Source of the DNA: Rhizobium gallicum bv. gallicum R602sp
GTDB lineage: Bacteria; Pseudomonadota; Alphaproteobacteria; Rhizobiales; Rhizobiaceae
Direction: 5' to 3'
Length of the DNA: 64,000 nucleotides
NCBI RefSeq assembly: GCF_000816845.1
Contig: NZ_CP006877.1
Span: 439,501-503,500, forward strand
Positions within the stretch are counted from its first letter, which is position 1; every line of letters starts with the position of its first letter. Shown here piece by piece: positions 9,824-17,173 of the stretch. Made by a program: the position numbers and the translations under genes. A model generated the notes under the pieces. It was not told where the DNA came from. It ran no database searches and saw nothing but the letters and a program-made list of their open reading frames with translations.

Positions 9824-9855
9824 GAAAACGCCGCCTGCGGGCGGCGTTTTCTTTT
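9824..9855 (+). terminator. Intrinsic terminator of the chemoreceptor gene
   Basis: A perfect 12-bp stem, GAAAACGCCGCC against GGCGGCGTTTTC, with loop TGCG and a following TTTT. It lies 16 bp after the stop codon. Confidence 0.92.
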
Positions 9856-9945
9856 GTGACGGCTTGCCGTCGCTCGCGAAGATTTGAAAGCGCACTTCGA
9901 TCGGCTATTATAGAAGTCTCGGTTCAGGCGCTTAGCCGATCGGAA

Positions 9946-11454
9946 ATGACGATGCCGGAGCAACAGCAAGGCGGAAATTCGACTGTCGACGTTGCGGCGG
10001 ACGGCGCAAATGGCCGTCCGGCGGGTGCATTCGGCGGCCTGTCGGGCAAGCTGCTTTGGCTGACCGTCCTCTTCATCATGCTCGCCGAAGTGCTGATCTT
10101 CTTCCCTTCCATCGCGAGCATGCGCATCCGCTGGCTGGAGGACAAGCTGAACACGGCTGCTGCCGCCGCCATCGTTATCGATGGCCTGCAGCCCGTCGAA
10201 CTCCCGTACGCTTTGCAGAAGGAAACATTGGCGGCGACCGGCACGAAGGCGATCGTTCTTCGCAAGGAAGGCACCTCCAGGCTTCTGGCGATGAGCAGCA
10301 TGCCGACATCCGTCGATGAGCAGTATGACCTGACCAAGGCCACGCCGATCAGTTCCATGCGAGACGCGCTGGATACGCTGCTTTTTGGCGGCAACCGCAT
10401 CATCCGTGTTTACGGCCCGGTCGGCGAGACGAACATGGGCGTCGAAGTGCTGATGAAGGAAAAGCCGTTGCGCACGGCGATGCTCGTCTATGCACGCAAT
10501 GTTCTGCTCCTCTCCGTGCTGATCTCGCTGTTTACCGCGACGCTGATTTTCTTCGTGATTAACCGCATCCTGATCCGCCCGATCCGCAGGCTGACGGGCA
10601 ACATGCAGCAATTTTCAGCCGATCCGGAAAACCCGCAGCACGTTTTCGTGGGCGATGGCGGGCGCGATGAACTGGCGGTCGCGGGACGGCGTCTGACGGC
10701 GATGCAGATGGAACTGCAAAAGACGCTGAAGCAGCAGAAGAATCTTGCGGCACTTGGCCTTGCGGTCTCAAAAATCAATCATGACATGCGCAACATCCTT
10801 GCCTCGGCGCAGCTGATGTCGGACCGTCTCGTAGATGTCGATGATCCGATGGTTAAGAGCTTCGCACCGAAGCTGCTGCGCACGATCGATCGCGCCGTCG
10901 GCTATACGACGGAAGTGCTCTCCTTTGGTCAGGCAAGCGAATCGGCGCCGCGCCGCCGGCGGGTCAGGCTCTACGATCTGACGCAGGACGTGCGGGATAT
11001 GCTGGCGATAGATCCGCAGAGCGGCGTTGAGTTTGCCGAGCAGATGCCGCCGGACATAGAGGTCGATGCCGACAGCGAGCAGCTCTTCCGCGTGATTCAC
11101 AATCTCTGCCGGAACGCGTTGCAGGCGTTGACCGGCGAAACTGCCCCCGACGGCGTCAAACGCATCACTGTGTCGGCGCAGCGCGTCGGTAGCGTCGTCA
11201 GCATCATCGTTGATGATACAGGGCCAGGCATGCCGATGAAGGCCCGGCAGAATCTCTTTGCCGCCTTCCGCGGTTCGGCCCGCAGCGGCGGCACAGGCCT
11301 CGGACTTACGATCGCGCGCGAACTGGTCCTTGCGCATGGCGGCACGATCGCCCTCGTCGAAAAGCCCGCGGCGGGCACGCAGTTCCGCATCGAAATCCCC
11401 GACCGGCCGGTTTCGCTGGAGGACTATCGTTCGCGCACCCAGGCGGAAAAGTGA
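9946..11454 (+). CDS. Membrane sensor histidine kinase (orphan)
   Basis: About 502 residues from the ATG at 9946. A GTG at 9856 would overlap the preceding terminator and is rejected. TM1 near 35-55 (LLWLTVLFIMLAEVLIFF) and TM2 near 187-207 flank a periplasmic region of about 130 residues, followed by a HAMP-like segment (NRILIRPIRRLTGNM). The phospho-acceptor is in SKINHDMRNILA (His about 279). The N box HNLCRNALQAL, G1 DDTGPGMP and G2 GGTGLGL are intact, so it should be active. No response regulator lies next to it, so its partner must be elsewhere. Confidence 0.9.
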   Translation: MTMPEQQQGGNSTVDVAADGANGRPAGAFGGLSGKLLWLTVLFIMLAEVLIFFPSIASMRIRWLEDKLNTAAAAAIVIDGLQPVELPYALQKETLAATGTKAIVLRKEGTSRLLAMSSMPTSVDEQYDLTKATPISSMRDALDTLLFGGNRIIRVYGPVGETNMGVEVLMKEKPLRTAMLVYARNVLLLSVLISLFTATLIFFVINRILIRPIRRLTGNMQQFSADPENPQHVFVGDGGRDELAVAGRRLTAMQMELQKTLKQQKNLAALGLAVSKINHDMRNILASAQLMSDRLVDVDDPMVKSFAPKLLRTIDRAVGYTTEVLSFGQASESAPRRRRVRLYDLTQDVRDMLAIDPQSGVEFAEQMPPDIEVDADSEQLFRVIHNLCRNALQALTGETAPDGVKRITVSAQRVGSVVSIIVDDTGPGMPMKARQNLFAAFRGSARSGGTGLGLTIARELVLAHGGTIALVEKPAAGTQFRIEIPDRPVSLEDYRSRTQAEK

Positions 11455-11576
11455 TGCAAATTCCGCAACTCAGCCATCTGCAGCCAAAGTCGTGATTTTT
11501 TTCGAATTGCTATTGCATTCGCCCAAAGGACGCTTTAGAGGATCGCCCACGCAAGCGGCACGACCGCTTTTGGCAC

Positions 11577-11653
11577 GCACCCGTAGCTCAGCTGGATAGA
11601 GCACCAGACTACGAATCTGGGGGTCAGGAGTTCGAATCTCTTCGGGTGCGCCA
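11577..11653 (+). tRNA. tRNA-Arg (anticodon ACG)
   Basis: A 77-nt cloverleaf: acceptor GCACCCG pairs with CGGGTGC, the D arm is GCTC...GAGC, and the anticodon stem CCAGA/TCTGG encloses loop CTACGAA with anticodon ACG. The T arm carries GTTCGAATC, discriminator G and encoded CCA. Accessory DNA begins immediately downstream, consistent with tRNA 3' ends serving as integration sites, though no integrase or repeated att copy was seen. Confidence 0.97.
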
Positions 11654-12029
11654 TTCATTTCAATTACTTAGGTCATGTCAGACGTATCCTGGGGGCATAA
11701 GCTTTCTCGGGATGTAATGGCCCCGTAATGAGCTTTGCTCTTATGACGGTCCCTGACCTAATGATAATCTTCCAAGACATCAGATATCCAGACAGGGAAA
11801 GGTCCCGCCTAAAGAACCCATATTGCACGAGTGCAACGAGTTAGGACAAAGGATAATCCTCTCTGCCCTGCCTGTCGGAACGAAGTTCCTCGAAGGTTCT
11901 TCGAACCGATTGGCCCACTGTGGAGCCTTTAATTCGTCTGCCAGCACCCTTTTACGAGCGAGGGGGGTATCACCGCACTTCGTTTCGGCGAAGGGGTAGC
12001 AGGGGGGCCGCGTCCCCCTCCCGATGGCT
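11654..12029. other. Non-coding stretch at the tRNA-Arg island junction
   Basis: About 375 bp with no convincing open frame on either strand. It contains small inverted repeats, for example TTGCAC-GA-GTGCAA near 11823. The composition shifts and a G-run-rich patch near 11960-12020 borders the truncated helicase. No second copy of the tRNA 3' end was noticed nearby. Confidence 0.35.
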
Positions 12030-12973
12030 TCATATTGCTTCGGTGATCAGAATATCACGCAGCAGCATTTTAAACTCTGCATCATCGCTCGCATGGTCGG
12101 CTAGCACTGGCACCGTTCCCTCAACTTCGCGAATGATCCTGTTACCAAGTGCGTGAAACGTCATAGCGTCCACCGCTACGCCCGCCCGCTCTTCAATGCG
12201 CGCCGCCATCTCTGAGGCCGCGTCTCTTCCATAGGCCAGGAGCAGGATGTCATCCGGTTTGCGGATGCCGCGTGCGATCAGATAGGCAGCCTTTGCCACG
12301 ATCACGCTGGTTTTGCCCGAACCGGCCCCGCAAGGACTAGAGTGGCGTCTTCATCCGTTACCACGGCGAGGCGCTGTTCGGGCGTCAGCGGATTTTTCTC
12401 GATCGTATCGAAAAAGCCTTCATCTCGGCCAAGTCAGATGGCCGCGCGGCGGGCCTGCTCGGGTGCTGCCTGGAACGCGCGGACGGTGTCGATACGCTTT
12501 TGCTGATCATCGGGCAGGATGCCTTCAGGGATCGTGGCGGGCAGTGAATCGAGGGCCGCAGTCGCGCGTGTAAGGTAAGGGGCGAGAAGACAGGCAGCAG
12601 GATAACGGCGCGGCTGGTCGAGACGGCTTACAGCGTCGGACAGGACGGTCAGCTCATCTTTAACCGCTTCGCATTGCCGGAGGATATGTACGCGGAAGGC
12701 CGCGTTGGCCGAGGATATGAACCCGGCCGCATCATGTGTGGTGACGCCAGCAAGGCTGGCGACCCGTCCGCCTGCGAGGGCACGGCTATCGTGGTGAAGC
12801 CCAAAGTGCTGGTAGCCTGGCGGGGCCTGCCCATGCGGAGAAGGGCCCTGGTCGTGGCCGCCAAGAAAGTTGATCCCTGAGGCGGTCTGCTCCGCGGCCC
12901 ATGACGCATGGCCCAGGGAGCGCAGAAATGCCCCCGGCCAAGCGCGTCTTTTGAGCCGCTGCGGTGATCCCAT
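12030..12973 (-). pseudogene. UvrD/HelD-like helicase, broken by stop and frameshift, 3' truncated
   Basis: Read on the minus strand from MGSPQRLKRRAW (12973). The first frame runs to a stop at 12434 after QAAPEQARRAAI. The sequence then continues in another frame as GFFDTIEKNPLTPEQRLAVV and TLVLAG. A one-base loss in the Walker A coding stretch (about 12325) shifts it again to SGKTSVIVAKAAYLIARG and DDILLLAYGRDAASEMAARI. It ends at 12030 after LLRDILITEAI, well before the later helicase motifs. Restoring one G gives AGAGSGKTS, an intact P-loop, which proves the decay. Directly upstream (12976-13062) a short tail ending KALIASGG may be the end of a lost neighbour gene. Confidence 0.8.
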
Positions 12974-13093
12974 CTTTAGGCGCCTCCGCTTGCAATCAGC
13001 GCCTTCCGGGCAGCACCAAATGCATCCTGCAGCGCCTCGAAATTTTGTTCTAATCCGGTCTTCACGCGACTGCATCGAGTAGAGGTAAAGGAA

Positions 13094-13546
13094 CTACAAG
13101 CCGATCGTGTACTCGTTTTCAATTCGCCTTAGAACCTCTACGGTCTTGTCAGACAGACCAGGACTTTGAAGATACTCCTCGAATGTGAATCCAAATATGC
13201 CGCTGTCCATAACGCGTTTTACGAGGTCGGAGTGTCCGAACATCAGCATATACTCGTGTTCTTCGGGCGCCCAGAAATAGAGGTCGATATCAACGAACTT
13301 TATCAGTAGATTTTTATGTGACTCATCGTAGGTCCGTACAAGGGCCGAGCGGAGATTGTCAGGTCCGAAATACTCCGGATCGTGCCCGTATTCGAACGAC
13401 CAGAACTCTATTTTTTCACCTTCAAGAAGCTTCGTGGTCTTGACGATTTCTTCTTCACTTGGAAATTCGGGCAGAACACGGCAGGTATAACCGAGGCGCT
13501 TGAGCTCTTCTGCGTCGAGTTGCGATTTGGCGGAAATCAACTTCAT
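13094..13546 (-). CDS. Hypothetical protein; candidate immunity protein
   Basis: 150 residues, acidic, no signal peptide or membrane segment, and rich in aromatic residues (EFWSFEYGHDPEYFGP, DLYFWAPEEHEYML). I do not recognise the family. It starts 3 bp after the stop of the upstream candidate effector and is the last gene of the minus-strand VgrG cluster. Small, acidic, cytosolic proteins in that position are commonly the cognate antitoxin (immunity) of a type VI effector. That role is inferred from position and composition only. Confidence 0.6.
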   Translation of the reverse strand: MKLISAKSQLDAEELKRLGYTCRVLPEFPSEEEIVKTTKLLEGEKIEFWSFEYGHDPEYFGPDNLRSALVRTYDESHKNLLIKFVDIDLYFWAPEEHEYMLMFGHSDLVKRVMDSGIFGFTFEEYLQSPGLSDKTVEVLRRIENEYTIGL

Positions 13547-13549
13547 TTG

Positions 13550-14059
13550 TCAGGCTCCCGGACCGTTGTTGTACCGGATTTCTGTCTGCCGGCCATTCGG
13601 ATTTCTGATTTGCAGCGTCGGACGTCCATCGCTGCTGCCGGGGCGAACCGTGATCTTGCTGCCATCTTCGAGGGTGCCAGTGCGCCCCGGACCGTATTGC
13701 GTGTCGATCGGCCGAGAATTGTCTGGTTCGAGCGAGTCAAAATCCTTGTCGGCTTCACTCATGCCGCCGTCTTTCTCGCCGTGCTTCGTTTTGCCTTTGG
13801 TTTTCTGCTCGACGCCAGCCTCGTCCTCAAGTTCGTCCCGGCGTTTCTTTTGTCGTTCCTCTTTTGCCTTCGCGCAATCGCCTGTGCACTCTGATTGGTC
13901 GCTGTTGTTCAGCATATCATCGGCATTATCATCCGCTTCAGACATATTTTGACTGATGATGTAGGCACCACCAATCGTAACGACGGCAAGAAGACCATAG
14001 GCGACCCAGCCGGGAGGTCCGCCTGCAAGGAGAGGCGCTCCCGCAACGAGTGTCGTCAT
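13550..14059 (-). CDS. Candidate type VI secretion effector with C-terminal toxin-like domain
   Basis: 169 residues from the ATG at 14059, which overlaps the adaptor gene's stop (ATGA). Residues about 14-36 (PPGWVAYGLLAVVTIGGAYI) form one hydrophobic segment. The middle is a highly charged, low-complexity linker (EERQKKRRDELEDEAG, KTKGKTKHGEKDGG). The C-terminal 55 residues carry GPGRTGTLEDGSKITVRPGS, GRPTLQIRNPNGR and TEIRYNN. That pattern resembles small ribonuclease-fold toxins at the ends of polymorphic toxins; this is a reading from memory, not a match. Position after VgrG, PAAR and DUF4123 and before a small acidic gene supports an effector role. An in-frame start at 14215 lies within the adaptor gene and is rejected. 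Confidence 0.6.
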   Translation of the reverse strand: MTTLVAGAPLLAGGPPGWVAYGLLAVVTIGGAYIISQNMSEADDNADDMLNNSDQSECTGDCAKAKEERQKKRRDELEDEAGVEQKTKGKTKHGEKDGGMSEADKDFDSLEPDNSRPIDTQYGPGRTGTLEDGSKITVRPGSSDGRPTLQIRNPNGRQTEIRYNNGPGA

Positions 14060-15264
14060 GAAGCAGCTCCCCCTGTTTGAGCCGCAGCTTGTATCGATCT
14101 GAACAGTAAGCGAACCTTTTCGTCGGCATCTGTGAGACCAGCGCTTCGCATGTATTCGATAACGCCAGGTTGCGCTGTCAACCGACCGTTCGTAATAGCC
14201 TGCAGATAACACCACCGCCCAAGGTCGGCCTCGGCGCGTACACCAAACGACCGTGCCTCAGTGATATGTTTTGCTATCCATCGATCGCGGCTCTCTGCGT
14301 CGAGATGGTCCAATTGTTTGTGCGCCGTGCAATCAAGATACCCTGAGATGCGCTGATGGGATTTCACGTCTCGCATCTGAGAGACAATCCGCAAATTATC
14401 ATCTGAGAGCGTAAGGGGACCCTTTGGCGCATCAGGCGAGCCATTTGCTTTTCTGCCTCTTTTGATGCCGCCGCCCCAGAATTCGTCAGGCGCGAACATG
14501 ATCTGATCTGCCGGACCGAGCAATCTTGCAATCTGATGCTCGTCAAGGGTTGGGAGGACTTGGATCAGCGCATTGGCGTCGGCGTGGCGGAAGATGGCCA
14601 GTTCGCAGCGATCGCCGGCGTCCCTTGCCAGTGCCTCGTCGTCGCCGGCCGCGCCGAGCTCCTGCACGTTGTTACCATCGAGATCATCATGCCTTTTCGG
14701 AATTCGCACCCGGTTAATGCCTCGAAGGTGCCGATAAAGAACGTCGCCCGCCAGATCCTTGTCGCCGATCCAAAAGACCATCCCTGGCTTGCCGTCGCCG
14801 ATTTTCAAGACCTCATGCAGGTTGCGGATAGCCAGCGAATTCCCCAAGCCCCCGGCGTCGGGCAATACTCCACCGGCCGTCGGATCACCGGCGTTCAGTG
14901 CATCGACCATTTGCGCGGATAGCGCTGCAGAACGGGCCTCGAGTTCTTCAGCGGAGAGTTCTTCGCCGCTAACTCCATTGTCATCGACTTCGGCTTTGCT
15001 CTGGGGAGTGCCAAGCAGAGAAAGATAGGGATCGATGAACCATGGGCCGCCGAGGATGATGGCATAGTCCCCACCTGCGTAGCGGTAAAGCGGACGATGG
15101 GAGACACCAGCTTGTTTCAGACGAGCCGGAAGATCATCGAACTGAGCACCATCCATAACGGCAAAGATGCGCCGTTCGGGGTGGGTCGCGATCTCCTCAA
15201 CTATCTCGAGGAACTTCTGACCGACGCTGGAAAGCGCGATGTCTTCCTGGTGCTCGGATGCCAC
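14056..15264 (-). CDS. DUF4123-type T6SS effector chaperone/adaptor
   Basis: About 402 residues if translation starts at the GTG at 15264, two bases past the PAAR stop. Upstream in-frame codons overlap the PAAR gene and look like shadow. The N-terminal 130 residues (RRIFAVMDGAQFDDLPARLK, GDYAIILGGPWFIDPYLSLL) have the DUF4123 pattern of proteins that load effectors onto VgrG or PAAR tips. The rest is less conserved and may hold the cargo-specific part. Its stop overlaps the effector's ATG by 4 bp, so chaperone and cargo are translationally coupled, the usual arrangement. Confidence 0.75.
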   Translation of the reverse strand: MASEHQEDIALSSVGQKFLEIVEEIATHPERRIFAVMDGAQFDDLPARLKQAGVSHRPLYRYAGGDYAIILGGPWFIDPYLSLLGTPQSKAEVDDNGVSGEELSAEELEARSAALSAQMVDALNAGDPTAGGVLPDAGGLGNSLAIRNLHEVLKIGDGKPGMVFWIGDKDLAGDVLYRHLRGINRVRIPKRHDDLDGNNVQELGAAGDDEALARDAGDRCELAIFRHADANALIQVLPTLDEHQIARLLGPADQIMFAPDEFWGGGIKRGRKANGSPDAPKGPLTLSDDNLRIVSQMRDVKSHQRISGYLDCTAHKQLDHLDAESRDRWIAKHITEARSFGVRAEADLGRWCYLQAITNGRLTAQPGVIEYMRSAGLTDADEKVRLLFRSIQAAAQTGGAAS

Positions 15265-15266
15265 CG

Positions 15267-15632
15267 CTATCCCCGCACCATCGGCATCGACCGCGCTGCC
15301 ATGGACTTCTGACAAGCCGATCCGCCGCCGCCGTCGTCTCCGATGTAGACGTTGGATGAACCGGTCTGCGCCTGACCTCCACAATCGATCGCATCACTGA
15401 TCCGGCCGGCCGGCTTGCCGTTGATGAAGACGGATGCCGAGCCGGCGGCGAGCTTGCGTCCATGCGCGGGCTCTGGGCACACGGGGCAGCCATGCGACAC
15501 GTAGGCATCGCCAACACGCATCAGCGGCTTGTCGTTGACGAATACGCTAGGACTGCCCCCAGTCGCCAAAGTTGGCGGGAAATGGCACGAATGGCCGGAG
15601 CCGATATCACCTCTGCGATGTGCTTTTGGCAT
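15267..15632 (-). CDS. PAAR domain protein (T6SS spike tip)
   Basis: 121 residues. The start at 15632 begins MPKAHRRGDIGSGHSCHFPP; an in-frame codon at 15725 adds residues unlike the family. It has the PAAR repeats with CHFPP, YVSHGCPVCPEPAHG, GSASVFINGKPAGRISD and TGSSNVYIGD. PAAR proteins form the sharp, metal-binding cone on the VgrG trimer and tether effectors. It has no fused toxin domain, so cargo is likely carried through the DUF4123 adaptor encoded two bases downstream. Confidence 0.88.
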   Translation of the reverse strand: MPKAHRRGDIGSGHSCHFPPTLATGGSPSVFVNDKPLMRVGDAYVSHGCPVCPEPAHGRKLAAGSASVFINGKPAGRISDAIDCGGQAQTGSSNVYIGDDGGGGSACQKSMAARSMPMVRG

Positions 15633-15688
15633 GATTGCTCCATTGTGGAGAGTAAGGTTCCTGAAAACAAACGTTGGCAACGGTCGGG

Positions 15689-16543
15689 TCAAGGCATGGA
15701 GCTTCCCTGTCGTCCCCTGACCCATACAACATCATTGTCGAGCCACCACCTGCGGACTCGCCCGCCCCGCGCGTCCCGTCTCTCATGCATCTGGTTCCAG
15801 CTTTCGCGACTAGACGGCTTGACGCCGCCCTCATCAAACAAATCCACCGGACCACCCACATGTGTGGCGTAGTCAAGTGCAAAGTAAGCTTCTAGAGCGG
15901 ATCCGAATGCGTCACTGGGGAAGTCTACCCTGCCGGAGGAGCATGCCATGGCAATACGTCTATTTCCGGCAAGCTGCCCCGTTGCAGAGCCGACCCTTCG
16001 ATGGGTCACCAGGAACAACGGGTTTTGGGAAATGTCGAGCAAGAAACTTTCCGCATTCGGAAATCCGTCTCCGACCATGCGGCAGCTAAACGTCATTTTC
16101 TGCGCTGCGCGATCTACGTGGATGTCGACTGAATTCGTCACATCCAGTTCTGGTACGACGCCGCTATAGAACTCGCGGCCTCCTTCGGTCTGGGAGCCCG
16201 GCAGAGCGAAATTTTGGCCCCGATAGGAAAGAAAGACCTGTGCGTGCTGATCGCCGTCTGGCCGATACGGGTCGACTTGGCCCCGCACTTCCGCTTGGGG
16301 TTGTTTTTTTGGATCGCTATAGTCCTCGTACGTTCCGATATAACGATTGCTGCTCGGGTCTGAGATCGCTCGTCTTCCCACGACTTTGGCTTGCGTGAGA
16401 TAAATCTCGACCGACTGTTTGATCCTGGCGGTGACACCTAAGCTGGTACTGAAATTCCGATTGTCGCCCTCAAAGAACAGTCCGCCCGCACCAAAGTTCT
16501 CCAGCGGATGGAAGGATCGCGTCCACAGGGTAAGTTTGCTCAT
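15689..16543 (-). CDS. Uncharacterised protein of the VgrG cluster
   Basis: 284 residues from the ATG at 16543; upstream in-frame codons overlap the preceding gene. No signal peptide or membrane span. Visible features are an N-terminal half rich in beta-type segments (LTLWTRSFHPLENFGAGGLF, SVEIYLTQAKVV), a central TNSVDIHVDRAAQKMTFSCR, and a very basic C-terminus (RRDARGGRVRRWW). I do not recognise the family. It overlaps the signal-peptide protein by 4 bp and precedes PAAR by 56 bp, so it is an integral member of the operon. It could be cargo, a lid or a processing factor; nothing in the sequence decides. Confidence 0.6.
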   Translation of the reverse strand: MSKLTLWTRSFHPLENFGAGGLFFEGDNRNFSTSLGVTARIKQSVEIYLTQAKVVGRRAISDPSSNRYIGTYEDYSDPKKQPQAEVRGQVDPYRPDGDQHAQVFLSYRGQNFALPGSQTEGGREFYSGVVPELDVTNSVDIHVDRAAQKMTFSCRMVGDGFPNAESFLLDISQNPLFLVTHRRVGSATGQLAGNRRIAMACSSGRVDFPSDAFGSALEAYFALDYATHVGGPVDLFDEGGVKPSSRESWNQMHERRDARGGRVRRWWLDNDVVWVRGRQGSSMP

Positions 16544-17160
16544 TTCTGCAAATCCTTCGACGCGTCGCAAACGAGAACCAATTCGTAGTTCCGGCAATCG
16601 TACCGCGACTGCAGCGAGCCGATATTAATAACTGACTCTACGATTCGGCTGTCCGCCTCGGTCACGTCTTTCCCGACGATGTGAATATGGAGGGCAGAAC
16701 CGACCTTTATGATCTGGCCCGTCGAAGGATCCAACTCCTCCCCCTCGCTGCCGGTACCGATGTGCTTGGTCTTAAGCATATCCCAGGGAAACGTGGAGCC
16801 TCGCGCCGGCGCGAAACGGAACTTGTATGTGCCTCCTTCCGGATAATCGAATTGGACAATGCTCACCTTGTCCGAAATGATTGCTCCAAGTCGCAAGCCA
16901 TCAGGTGGCAAGGGTTTGTTCGACTTCAGGTAAGGATCGCTTGCGGCAGGGTTTTCCCTTCCTTCCTGCGACTTCCAGTCGATGGCAGCGATCATGCGAG
17001 GAACGATGATAACCGTGCCGCCGCCACCAAGTATCGGCGGCTCAAGATAGATCGTCAGGTCTGAGAGCATTTCCATATCCTTCCCATGCGCACGAAGATG
17101 AGCGCCAGCCGAGACGAGAGCAAGAAGCAGAAATAGTGCTAGGCAGCGGAACCTTCCCAT
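16540..17160 (-). CDS. Exported uncharacterised protein of the VgrG cluster
   Basis: 206 residues with a clear Sec signal peptide (MGRFRCLALFLLLALVSAGA), probably cleaved near AHG; no lipobox Cys. The mature part has a Gly-rich patch (PPILGGGGTVIIVP), then DYPEGGTYKFRFAPARGSTF and HIHIVGKDV. No known fold is recognised. An exported protein between VgrG and PAAR could be a periplasmic immunity protein or a factor paired with the next gene, which it overlaps by 4 bp. The function is open. Confidence 0.65.
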   Translation of the reverse strand: MGRFRCLALFLLLALVSAGAHLRAHGKDMEMLSDLTIYLEPPILGGGGTVIIVPRMIAAIDWKSQEGRENPAASDPYLKSNKPLPPDGLRLGAIISDKVSIVQFDYPEGGTYKFRFAPARGSTFPWDMLKTKHIGTGSEGEELDPSTGQIIKVGSALHIHIVGKDVTEADSRIVESVINIGSLQSRYDCRNYELVLVCDASKDLQK

Positions 17161-17173
17161 ACGACCAGGGCCT

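Noticed and set aside
7936..10611. 891-codon minus-strand frame opposite the chemoreceptor and kinase genes
   Set aside because: Very long but purely antisense; residue content is His/Arg/Asp-heavy and no domain can be seen.
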